Notes under the pieces: model-generated
What the model saw: only the letters and a program-made list of their open reading frames with translations
Databases searched by the model: none
Told to the model about the DNA's origin: nothing
Translations under genes and position numbers: made by a program
Shown: positions 7,197-13,196 of the stretch, piece after piece
Position numbering within the stretch: the first letter of the stretch is position 1
How the letters are laid out: each line of letters opens with the position of its first letter
NCBI GenBank assembly: GCA_944386565.1
Contig: CALXBO010000010.1
Coordinates: 1-55,641 of the forward strand
Direction: 5' to 3'
DNA length: 55,641 nucleotides
From: an uncultured Ruthenibacterium sp.
GTDB taxonomy: Bacteria; Bacillota; Clostridia; Oscillospirales; Ruminococcaceae

Positions 7197-9111
7197 TGTT
7201 GGCGAAGTACGGTACAAGGCAAAAGTAGACACGAGCGACGTCGAAAGCGACGTCAAAAAGGCAGAGGACAAGATCGGGAAATCCGGGAAAAAAGCAGGCA
7301 GCCAATTCGCGGAGGGGTTCAAAGCAGGGATTGACCCGGCAAAGGCATCGAATGAAAAAGTCGCGGATGCTGTAACGGACAAATGGAAAACCGCCTCGAG
7401 AGTAATCGGCACTTCTTTCGCAGCCATCACGGCTGGTGTTGTTGCTTTTGGTACAAAGTCGATCGGGCTCGCGTCCGATTTGAACGAAGTGCAAAACGTG
7501 GTCGACACTACGTTCGGGAGTAAAGGCTCCGCAGTGATTGACGAATGGGCCGAAAAGGCGGGCTCGGCGTTTGGACTTTCGGAGCTGTCAGCAAAACAGT
7601 ACACGTCAACGCTCGGCGCTATGCTCAAGAGTATGGGCCTCGCGGAACAGGACACGCTCGACATGTCAATCGCCATGGCAGGGCTGGCCGGAGATATGGC
7701 GAGCTTCTACAACCTTGACCCGTCCGAAGCCTTTGAGAAGCTGCGCAGCGGCATATCCGGCGAGACGGAGCCGTTAAAACAGCTCGGAATCAACATGAGC
7801 GTTGCAAACCTTGAGGCGTTTGCACTTTCGCAGGGCATTGAAACCGCTTACGACAGTATGACGCAGGCCGAGCAAGCGACGCTCCGCTATCAGTACATCA
7901 TGCAGGCTACGGCAGACGCACAGGGCGACTTTTCAGACACTTCTGACAGCCTCGCAAACCAGCAGCGAATCCTTCAGATGGAGGTTGAAACGCTTTCGGC
8001 GGATTTTGGAACGGCCCTGCTTCCGGCCGCTTTGGGCGTTGTCGAGGCGCTGCGCGGCTTTGTTGACTGGGCCAGCCAAAACGGCACGACGCTCTCCGTG
8101 CTTGGCGTTGCAATCACCGGAGTGACGGCCGCTGTCCTTGCATACACAGCGAGCTTGACGCTCGCCGCGTCCGGTATGACGCTCGCAACAGCCGCAGGCG
8201 CTGCGTTCGGTGCGGTTGTTGGGTTTATCACGAGCCCGATCACGCTTGCGATTTTGGCGATTACAGCCCTCGTCGCTGCAGGGATTGCGCTTTATCAGAA
8301 CTGGGACACGGTGTCGGTGTGGGCGCAGGAGACGTGGGGGAAGATCAAAGACGCCCTCGCAAACGCTGCGGAGGGCGCCGCGCAGGCGTTTGAGAATTTC
8401 AAAAACGCAGTCTCTCAGAAGCTCAAAGCGGTCGCGGATGCTTTTACAAACCTTGTAAGCAGCGTAAAAGAAAAAGTTGGAAGCATTCGCGACACCATTG
8501 TAAACGGGTTTCAAAAAGCCATTGACTTTATTACGTCTTTGCCGGAGAAAGCAAAGCAATGGGGCAGGGACTTTATGCAGGGCCTCGTTGGGGGAATTAC
8601 GGAAAAAATAGGCGACGTTGTTGAGGCGGTTTCTGGAATCGCAAACAAAATCTCCAGCTTTCTGCACTTCTCCCGGCCGGACGTCGGGCCGCTGCGTGAT
8701 TACGAAACGTGGATGCCCGACATGATGCGAGGAATCGCAAAAGGCATCACCGACAACACAGACGAAGTCGACGAGGCGGCAGAGGATGCGTCTCTGTCCA
8801 TCGCCAGAGGCATAAAGAAAAACGTGGGCAGGAGCGCAATCTCGTCGCGTTTGTTTGAAGTGGTTCCGGCTCCGGTGGAGATGCCGACTAAATATGCATC
8901 CTTTGCAAAAACGCCCTTTACATATACCCCGACACACAACGCAGATTGGGAGGGCTTGCGAGAAATGGCTCGCGCGCTGACTGCCGACGTTACCGCATCC
9001 GCCAAGATGGACGCGCAAATCACCGTCCCCGTCTCCATCGACGGCCGCGAGGTCGCACGCGCAACCGCATGGTATATGGGAGAGCAGCTCGCATGGGAGG
9101 AACGCAGATAG
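7189..9111 (+). CDS. Phage tail tape measure protein
   Basis: 640 residues from the ATG at 7189, with GGAGGT six bases upstream. Features in order are a helical N-terminus (VRYKAKVDTSDVESDVKKAE), the TP901-type tape measure core (ASDLNEVQNVVDTTFG, GSAFGLSELSAKQYTSTLGA, LGINMSVANLEAFALSQGIE), a hydrophobic block of several membrane-like helices at about 305-370, and repeated helix segments (WDTVSVWAQETWGKIKDAL, FLHFSRPDVGPLRDYETWMP). Such proteins set tail length, roughly in proportion to residue number, and help DNA entry. A 640-residue protein would specify a rather short tail. No distal tail, baseplate or tail fibre gene follows it. Confidence 0.9.
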   Translation: MPDVGEVRYKAKVDTSDVESDVKKAEDKIGKSGKKAGSQFAEGFKAGIDPAKASNEKVADAVTDKWKTASRVIGTSFAAITAGVVAFGTKSIGLASDLNEVQNVVDTTFGSKGSAVIDEWAEKAGSAFGLSELSAKQYTSTLGAMLKSMGLAEQDTLDMSIAMAGLAGDMASFYNLDPSEAFEKLRSGISGETEPLKQLGINMSVANLEAFALSQGIETAYDSMTQAEQATLRYQYIMQATADAQGDFSDTSDSLANQQRILQMEVETLSADFGTALLPAALGVVEALRGFVDWASQNGTTLSVLGVAITGVTAAVLAYTASLTLAASGMTLATAAGAAFGAVVGFITSPITLAILAITALVAAGIALYQNWDTVSVWAQETWGKIKDALANAAEGAAQAFENFKNAVSQKLKAVADAFTNLVSSVKEKVGSIRDTIVNGFQKAIDFITSLPEKAKQWGRDFMQGLVGGITEKIGDVVEAVSGIANKISSFLHFSRPDVGPLRDYETWMPDMMRGIAKGITDNTDEVDEAAEDASLSIARGIKKNVGRSAISSRLFEVVPAPVEMPTKYASFAKTPFTYTPTHNADWEGLREMARALTADVTASAKMDAQITVPVSIDGREVARATAWYMGEQLAWEERR

Positions 9112-9184
9112 TCTAAAACAAAAAGCCATCCTCTCGGACGGCCTGACGTTGTGAGCATTATATCACGTTCGGGAGGGCGGTGCA

Positions 9185-9628
9185 ATGGAAGCACGAAGTG
9201 AGAACGAAGCAAAAGCTGTGCCAGGAAAAGGGGCGATTGCAAAAGACTTGCTCAAACAGTACGCTGGCACAAAGGTTGAAACGCGCAATATTCTCGAGTA
9301 TATCGAAAGGCTGAAACACGAAGATATACGCAGTGGCACTTCGCATGCAGAAGAGTATATGCGGCAAATCGCGCCGCGCATACAGGCAAATAAGCAACTC
9401 ATGGACAGGCTCGAACAAGCCGCGCAAAAGATTCCAGACCCATTGGAGCGCAGCATTCTTGAAATGCGGTATCTCAATGTGAGCACATGCAGGCTCACGG
9501 GATGGAACACGGTGGCGCTGAATCTCTATCACAGAGACGACGCCCGTACAACCAGAGCCGTATTCCGTCTGCATGACAGAGCGCTCCGTTCGCTGTCTGC
9601 GATTCTGGAAAGCGGGTGTGAGCAATGA
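9185..9628 (+). CDS. ArpU/DUF1492-like phage transcription regulator
   Basis: 147 residues with the size and layout of the sigma-region-4-like late regulators of Firmicute phages: an N-terminal helical part (AIAKDLLKQYAGTKVETRNI), a middle helix pair (IQANKQLMDRLEQAAQKIPD) and a C-terminal HTH-like segment (LERSILEMRYLNVSTCRLTG). In phages and satellites such proteins activate late promoters. The ATG has a GGGAGG site, and its stop overlaps the next ATG (ATGA), so the two are translated together. Confidence 0.6.
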   Translation: MEARSENEAKAVPGKGAIAKDLLKQYAGTKVETRNILEYIERLKHEDIRSGTSHAEEYMRQIAPRIQANKQLMDRLEQAAQKIPDPLERSILEMRYLNVSTCRLTGWNTVALNLYHRDDARTTRAVFRLHDRALRSLSAILESGCEQ

Positions 9629-10461
9629 GCAATGAAGAACTCGCAGCTCGCGTCAAAGCGGGCGACACGGCTGCCGCCGCGCAGCTGTGGGAGCAGAACA
9701 CAGGGCTTTTGACGTTAATCTCCGGGAGACTGTACTATGCGTTTCGAGATCGCGCGACGTCGGCGGGCGTCACATGGGATGACGTGCAGCAGATCGGATA
9801 TATGGCTATTCTCGCGGCTGCGAAAGGCTTCGACCCAGAGACCGGGGTAAAGTTCTCGACCTATCTGCCGTACCACGTCCGCAAAGAGTTTTACCAGCTG
9901 ATTGGCATGCGCACAGAGCGCAGCCGCAAAGAACCGCTTTGCTGTGCCGGCAGCATCGACGCGCCTCTTGTTGCGGACGATGCAGACAGCGGAACACTGT
10001 CCGAAGTGATACCGGACCCGGAGGCCGCTGCACTTCTGGAAAACGCCGAGGCGCAAATCTGGAACACGCAGCTGCACGAGGCGCTGGAACGGTGTCTGGA
10101 CAGCATCGGTCAGACAGAGGCCGACGTAATACGCAGACGGTATTTTAAGGGCGAGCCAATGACCGATATTGCAGAGGCCTACATGCGCAGTCCTGCGCGC
10201 ATTCAGCAGATTTCAGAGAACGCGTTGCGGCAGCTGCGCCGCCCACAGATCTCACGCCATCTTCGGGACTATCACAGCGAGATCGTGTCAAGAGCGTATC
10301 GTTATACCGGCTTCGGCGCATGGAAAACGGGCGGCAGCTCTCCGGAGCGTTGGGCGGAGTGGGCCGAGGAGAAAGAGGAACAGCGGTGCGCCAGAATCCG
10401 GGCGGAGGTCAGACAGTGGGAGGAAAGCCTCGGGAGGCCAGTGAAGAATGAAATACAGTGA
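9625..10461 (+). CDS. Sigma-70 family RNA polymerase sigma factor
   Basis: 278 residues. Region 2 is seen at about 20-100 (LLTLISGRLYYAFRDRA, VTWDDVQQIGYMAILAAAKG, FDPETGVKFSTYLPYHVRKE) and region 4 at about 150-205 (RCLDSIGQTEADVIRRRYFK, PMTDIAEAYMRSPARIQQIS). A C-terminal Trp/Glu-rich extension of about 60 residues is unassigned. The likely role is to direct host RNA polymerase to element or helper-phage promoters. It starts within the stop of the previous gene and its end overlaps a 58-residue ORF. Confidence 0.8.
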   Translation: MSNEELAARVKAGDTAAAAQLWEQNTGLLTLISGRLYYAFRDRATSAGVTWDDVQQIGYMAILAAAKGFDPETGVKFSTYLPYHVRKEFYQLIGMRTERSRKEPLCCAGSIDAPLVADDADSGTLSEVIPDPEAAALLENAEAQIWNTQLHEALERCLDSIGQTEADVIRRRYFKGEPMTDIAEAYMRSPARIQQISENALRQLRRPQISRHLRDYHSEIVSRAYRYTGFGAWKTGGSSPERWAEWAEEKEEQRCARIRAEVRQWEESLGRPVKNEIQ

Positions 10462-10624
10462 AAAGAAATGCTGGAAGTCAATAAGAACACAAAGCGGCCC
10501 CCCTGCTGCACCGCAGCGCAAACATTTGCTCTTTACTGGCGAGGGTAACTTTTTCCAACTCTGGCCGAAAACGTGCGCAGAGGGGACAACGAAGCGCTGC
10601 AAGACGCGGAAAGGAACACAATGA
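10448..10624 (+). CDS. Short ORF, 58 residues, coupled on both sides
   Basis: An ATG at 10448 opens a 58-residue frame that overlaps the end of the sigma gene by 14 bases and ends in an ATGA overlap with the next gene. GGGAGG lies nine bases upstream. The product is basic, with Cys in KCWK, KTCAEG and KRCKT contexts, which could bind a metal. The family is unknown. Double coupling makes translation plausible even though the ORF is short. Confidence 0.55.
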   Translation: MKYSEKKCWKSIRTQSGPPAAPQRKHLLFTGEGNFFQLWPKTCAEGTTKRCKTRKGTQ

Positions 10625-10881
10625 ACAAACTGGAACAGGAAACGATTATCAATTTCAACGAGGCCGAGGCCACGGCGAGCGTATACACGCACAACGCCGC
10701 TTTGATTCGCAAGCTGGAGGCACTGGCAGACAGCCGCCCGGACGAGGCGAAGCGGGAGCGCAGCTATCCTGACGGTGGCCGGGAGTACATCATCCTGAAA
10801 CGCTGGGTAAAGGTGAACGCGTCGCGGATTCTGACGGATGAACAGAAAGCAAGCATCGCCGCGCGCTTCAAAAGGGCGTAA
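10621..10881 (+). CDS. Small conserved mobile-element protein
   Basis: 86 residues. The start NFNEAEATASVYTHNAALIR and the end RWVKVNASRILTDEQKASIA resemble small hypothetical proteins widespread in Firmicute conjugative elements and phages (FNEAE.TA.VYT type); no function is assigned. AAAGGA precedes the ATG and the start overlaps the upstream stop. It is followed directly by a terminator, so it closes the long rightward operon. Confidence 0.65.
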   Translation: MNKLEQETIINFNEAEATASVYTHNAALIRKLEALADSRPDEAKRERSYPDGGREYIILKRWVKVNASRILTDEQKASIAARFKRA

Positions 10882-10901
10882 CGCTTCATTTTAGCGTTTT
10901 T
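10880..10901 (+). terminator. Intrinsic terminator of the rightward element operon
   Basis: AACGCT (10880-10885) pairs with AGCGTT (10893-10898), followed by T. It starts at the stop codon of the preceding gene. Confidence 0.6.
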
Positions 10902-11002
10902 CAGCCCTGTACACAGGGCGCAAAACGAACGAACACACGAAAGGCAATAACTTTCCCGTCTGAAACATAAGGCGCGCAGACAGCCGACGGAGCAGGGGAA
11001 AA

Positions 11003-11043
11003 CAGCACAAAGAAAGCGGGCAGCCTTTTCGCTGTCCGCTTTG
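11003..11043 (-). terminator. Intrinsic terminator of the toxin-antitoxin operon
   Basis: On the minus strand a stem of about 11 bp (11043-11033 with 11023-11013) is followed by CTTTCTTTG. It lies four bases beyond the zeta toxin stop. Confidence 0.55.
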
Positions 11044-11046
11044 CTT

Positions 11047-11607
11047 TTACTCCTTCAGTTTGTCCAGCAGCTCCACGAGCCACGCCGGGCGGCGCTCGCC
11101 GACGGGGAGCAATTCGCCGTTGCGGTACTCCGCAACGAGCACAAATCCGTTATCGTTGTCGAAGAAGCGCGCCTCGTCGCAGTACGGCAGAATCTTCGCT
11201 ACGTCATCAAAGCGGCGCTTGAAGCGAGTTTCAACGTCCCGCCGGGGAATATCATGCCCGCCCTTGCGCACGCGGTTCTCGATGCGCTGGAGACTTTCCT
11301 GCACGGTGTCAAGGCCAATGTAATACAGGCGGATGTAATACCCTGCATCTTTCGCCCGGCGCGCCAGTTTGCGGGTGTAGCCGCCGGAGAGCGTTGTCTC
11401 CTGTGTAAAGCTGATACCGTCCGCAAGCGCGCTCTCCAGCCGGTCGACAGCCAGCTTCCCGCCCTCGTACTCGTCGCCGCCCATTTCTGCCGTGAGCTTG
11501 TCGGGGTCGACGATCGTGCCGAGATCAGTGCGTTCCGCTTTGAGGGAGCCGGTCAGGCTGGACTTCCCGCAGCCATTCACGCCGCCGATAATGGTAAAAA
11601 TCTTCAT
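11047..11607 (-). CDS. Zeta toxin family P-loop kinase
   Basis: 186 residues. The Walker A motif is GGVNGCGKSS at residues 7-16, followed by VDPDKLTAEMGGDEYEGGKL and QETTLSGGYTRKLARRAKDA, the pattern of zeta toxins, which phosphorylate UDP-N-acetylglucosamine or related sugars and block cell-wall synthesis. Basic residues of a lid follow (RVRKGGHDIPRRDVETRFKR). Length is near that of the chromosomal short zeta-like kinases. The gene overlaps the stop of the upstream RHH antitoxin by four bases. There is no classical epsilon antitoxin. The target sugar is inferred from the family. Confidence 0.85.
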   Translation of the reverse strand: MKIFTIIGGVNGCGKSSLTGSLKAERTDLGTIVDPDKLTAEMGGDEYEGGKLAVDRLESALADGISFTQETTLSGGYTRKLARRAKDAGYYIRLYYIGLDTVQESLQRIENRVRKGGHDIPRRDVETRFKRRFDDVAKILPYCDEARFFDNDNGFVLVAEYRNGELLPVGERRPAWLVELLDKLKE

Positions 11608-11819
11608 CGCCCGGCCTCGCTTTCGTCCTTTGCATTGTCGCGGCTCATTGTTTCCTCGATTGCGCGGTTTATGAATCCATTCATGCTCTCGCCGTGTGCT
11701 TTTGCGTGGGCCTGTATCTCAGCTTTGCGGCCCTTTGGAACAGTTACAGATGCTATGCGGTCATAATTGGCGCTGATATAACGCTGCACTGCTTTTTGTT
11801 GAGCTTTTGATGTCGCCAT
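11604..11819 (-). CDS. Ribbon-helix-helix antitoxin and autoregulator
   Basis: 71 residues from the ATG at 11819, preceded by AAGGAAGG; an in-frame ATG at 11849 has no site. The core VTVPKGRKAEIQAHAKAHGE followed by SMNGFINRAIEETM is an Arc/CopG-type ribbon-helix-helix domain, with the N-terminal KAQQKAVQRYISANYDRIAS typical of RHH proteins paired with zeta-like toxins. The acidic C-terminal tail probably contacts the toxin. The upstream region holds at least four direct copies of GCGTCAATAT, as expected for RHH operators. Confidence 0.8.
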   Translation of the reverse strand: MATSKAQQKAVQRYISANYDRIASVTVPKGRKAEIQAHAKAHGESMNGFINRAIEETMSRDNAKDESEAGR

Positions 11820-11859
11820 GTTCTGCACCTTCCTTCTGACGCTCTTTTTCATTGTACAC

Positions 11860-11981
11860 AGTATAACACACAAAATATATTTGCGTCAATATAAACAATG
11901 CACAATATTAGCGCCAATATATCACGCAAGTTTATCTATTGCGTCAATAGACATATTGGCGTCAATATATTATACTATAAT
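11860..11981. promoter_or_regulatory. Divergent promoters with four GCGTCAATAT operator repeats
   Basis: GCGTCAATAT or a near match starts at 11883, 11911 (GCGCCAATAT), 11941 (GCGTCAATAG) and 11959; an inverted variant TTGCGTGATAT spans about 11920-11930. Leftward promoter: TTGACG (complement 11884-11889), 18-bp spacer, TATACT (complement 11860-11865). Rightward promoter: TAGACA (11948-11953), 17 bp, TATACT (11971-11976). Repeats overlap both, so the RHH protein probably represses the toxin operon and the rightward gene together. The 305-bp gap between genes is otherwise unassigned. Confidence 0.75.
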
Positions 11982-12124
11982 CACAGGGACGGGGGAACGC
12001 CCGGAAGGCCGAAAGCCCCCCAAAAACGTCCGGTAATATACTTGTGAGCCACGGGCAATAGGCAAGAAGATTCCGGGCGGGACGCGGTTCCTGCCAATAC
12101 AGACACAGAGAAGGAGAGACTACC

Positions 12125-12400
12125 ATGACACAAAGAACCATGAAGAAGAATCTGGGCGAGTACACGGAGCTCGCCCGCCAGATCGCCGAACTGGAAGCCC
12201 GCAAGCAGGCCGTCGCCGACCGCATCAAGGCCGGAATGGAGGGCGCGGAGGAAATCAAGTGCGGCGGTTACATCGCCCGGAACAAGACGATCGTCAGCTC
12301 CCGCTTTGATTCCAAAGCATTCAAAGCGGCGCACGAGGCTCTGTACAGCGCATTCTGCAAGCCGCAGACGTCGCAGCGCTTCACCATCGCCACAGCATGA
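12125..12400 (+). CDS. Stand-alone homologue of the YqaJ-type exonuclease tail
   Basis: 91 residues: a coiled-coil start (YTELARQIAELEARKQAVAD) and a C-terminal pattern GGYIARNKTIVSSRFDSKAF with KPQTSQRFTI. This matches the C-terminal accessory part of phage YqaJ-like recombination exonucleases as I know it, here without a nuclease domain. Similar stand-alone proteins occur in Firmicute mobile elements. AGAAGGAGAG precedes the ATG. Transcription may come from the rightward promoter controlled by the antitoxin operators. Confidence 0.5.
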   Translation: MTQRTMKKNLGEYTELARQIAELEARKQAVADRIKAGMEGAEEIKCGGYIARNKTIVSSRFDSKAFKAAHEALYSAFCKPQTSQRFTIATA

Positions 12401-12462
12401 GAAAAGGCCCTTGCATCAGCACCGACCAAAGCGAGATACAAGAGCCAGACAACACCGCCGGA

Positions 12463-12489
12463 GCGGGTTATATGTCAAGTATAGCCCGC
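12463..12489. promoter_or_regulatory. Inverted repeat in front of the small right-end ORF
   Basis: GCGGGTTATA (12463-12472) and TATAGCCCGC (12480-12489) flank seven bases. There is no T-run, so this is more likely an operator or RNA structure than a terminator. Confidence 0.4.
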
Positions 12490-12525
12490 CCGGTGCAATT
12501 TGTAAAGAGAAAGGACGCAAACAAC

Positions 12526-12672
12526 ATGGACAAACGGAAACTTATTGACAAGATCATCGGAGAGCTCGAGACGGCGAGCGCAGCACAGTGTGACATCGTG
12601 CTCACATTCGTGCAACATCTGACCGGGAGCGACGGCAAAGACAAAGACACGACAGGGCGTTTTAATTCTTAG
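12526..12672 (+). CDS. Small helical protein, 48 residues
   Basis: The ATG at 12526 has an AAAGGA site. The frame extends upstream to an ATG at 12397 that overlaps the previous stop but lacks a site; the conserved-looking part starts at 12526 (KLIDKIIGELETASAAQCD, IVLTFVQHLTG). It resembles short helical proteins common in Firmicute mobile elements. Function unknown. Confidence 0.5.
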   Translation: MDKRKLIDKIIGELETASAAQCDIVLTFVQHLTGSDGKDKDTTGRFNS

Positions 12673-12810
12673 GGCGTGATGCTGTCGAGGCCGCGCACAT
12701 CATCCTCAGGAACCGGAACGACAACATTTTTCTGCGCAAGCTGACGGTGTGTGCCATTTGCTTGAAGAGCTAGCTGCGAAAAGCCGGGCAGAATCTCGGA
12801 AGTGACCAGA

Positions 12811-12839
12811 AGCTCCGGCGGCGCGCCGGGGCTTTTTTG
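12811..12839 (+). terminator. Intrinsic terminator at the right end of the element
   Basis: AGCTCCGGCG (12811-12820) pairs with CGCCGGGGCT (12824-12833, one G-T pair), followed by six T. The region 12673-12988 has no supported gene; it holds this terminator, the arm-type repeats and the element-supplied tRNA terminator. Confidence 0.8.
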
Positions 12840-12852
12840 AGCCGCTTTGCAG

Positions 12853-12893
12853 CTGTGTATTTTACTGTGTAGTTACTGTGTAGATTCTGTGTC
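12853..12893 (+). repeat. Candidate integrase arm-type sites, right end
   Basis: CTGTGTA or CTGTGTC starts at 12853, 12865, 12876 and 12887, spaced 12, 11 and 11 bp, the same heptamer as at 1581 and 1592. Helical phasing and location suggest binding sites for the integrase N-terminal domain. Confidence 0.6.
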
Positions 12894-12930
12894 GCCAAAG
12901 CGGTACAAAGCGGCACAAAGCAACACAATA

Positions 12931-12984
12931 AAACAAAGAAAAACCACGATGTTTTTGCCATTTTTGGCTTTTCATCGTGGTTTT
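12931..12984 (-). terminator. Element-supplied terminator for tRNA-Val
   Basis: A 12-bp stem (12984-12973 with 12951-12940) followed on the minus strand by TTCTTTGTTTT, directly downstream of the tRNA. The element thereby replaces the terminator it displaced to 1477-1515. Confidence 0.75.
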
Positions 12985-12988
12985 CTTA

Positions 12989-13015
12989 TGGTGGACGGTA
13001 AGGAACTCGAATCCC
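12989..13015. repeat. attR, 27-bp repeat within tRNA-Val
   Basis: Identical to 1518-1544 and part of the intact tRNA-Val gene, so integration leaves the tRNA functional. Confidence 0.9.
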
Positions 13016-13064
13016 TGACCCCCTGCACGTCAAGCAGGTGCTCTACCAGCTGAGCTAACCGTCC
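12989..13064 (-). tRNA. tRNA-Val(GAC)
   Basis: A 76-nt cloverleaf with encoded CCA. The acceptor stem GGACGGT/ACCGTCC is perfect, the anticodon stem is CCTGC/GCAGG with loop TTGACGT (anticodon GAC), and the discriminator is A. Its 3' part is the integration target of the mobile element. Confidence 0.95.
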
Positions 13065-13107
13065 ATATTCACTTTTGTTTGCCGCCGTTATCGCTGACAG
13101 CTCTGTC

Positions 13108-13136
13108 ATTATAGCAAGCATTTTCAGAAAATGCAA
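13108..13136 (-). promoter_or_regulatory. tRNA-Val promoter
   Basis: On the minus strand TTGCAT (complement 13131-13136), 17-bp spacer, TATAAT (complement 13108-13113), about 45 bases before the tRNA. Confidence 0.7.
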
Positions 13137-13149
13137 TACCTTTTTTCAA

Positions 13150-13190
13150 AAAAATTCAAAAAAATTACCGGAGGAGATTTCTCCTCCGGT
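13150..13190 (-). terminator. Intrinsic terminator of the symporter gene
   Basis: ACCGGAGGAG and CTCCTCCGGT form a perfect 10-bp stem (13167-13190) followed on the minus strand by T-rich sequence. Confidence 0.85.
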
Positions 13191-13196
13191 GGAACG

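Larger units (their letters stand above)
1518..13015. mobile_element. Integrated satellite-like or reduced-prophage element in tRNA-Val(GAC)
   Basis: The element is bounded by an identical 27-bp repeat (1518-1544 and 12989-13015) that is the 3' part of tRNA-Val including the encoded CCA. The integrase gene lies next to the left end and reads toward it. Inside are a repressor/Cro switch, replication genes, an excisionase-like protein, a tail chaperone candidate and tape measure protein, sigma-like regulators and a toxin-antitoxin pair. No terminase, portal, capsid, baseplate, holin or endolysin gene is visible, so it is not a full prophage. It could be a phage satellite that uses a helper's particle, or a decayed prophage. 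The genes seen are intact and closely packed with good ribosome sites, which argues against random decay. Confidence 0.85.

Noticed and set aside
12666..12774. A coding-looking frame of about 35 codons after the last small ORF (RDAVEAAHIILRN...)
   Set aside because: It has no start codon and cannot be reached by a simple shift because a stop lies just upstream; it may be a decayed remnant.
2165..12913. CAAAGCGG as a strand-polar Chi site like that of replicating chromosomes
   Set aside because: Copies are balanced between strands (16 and 15) and do not follow gene direction, so a polar function is not supported, though a Chi-like core is present.
1518..13015. Complete prophage
   Set aside because: No large terminase, portal, protease, capsid, head-tail connector, baseplate or lysis gene is present between the att repeats.
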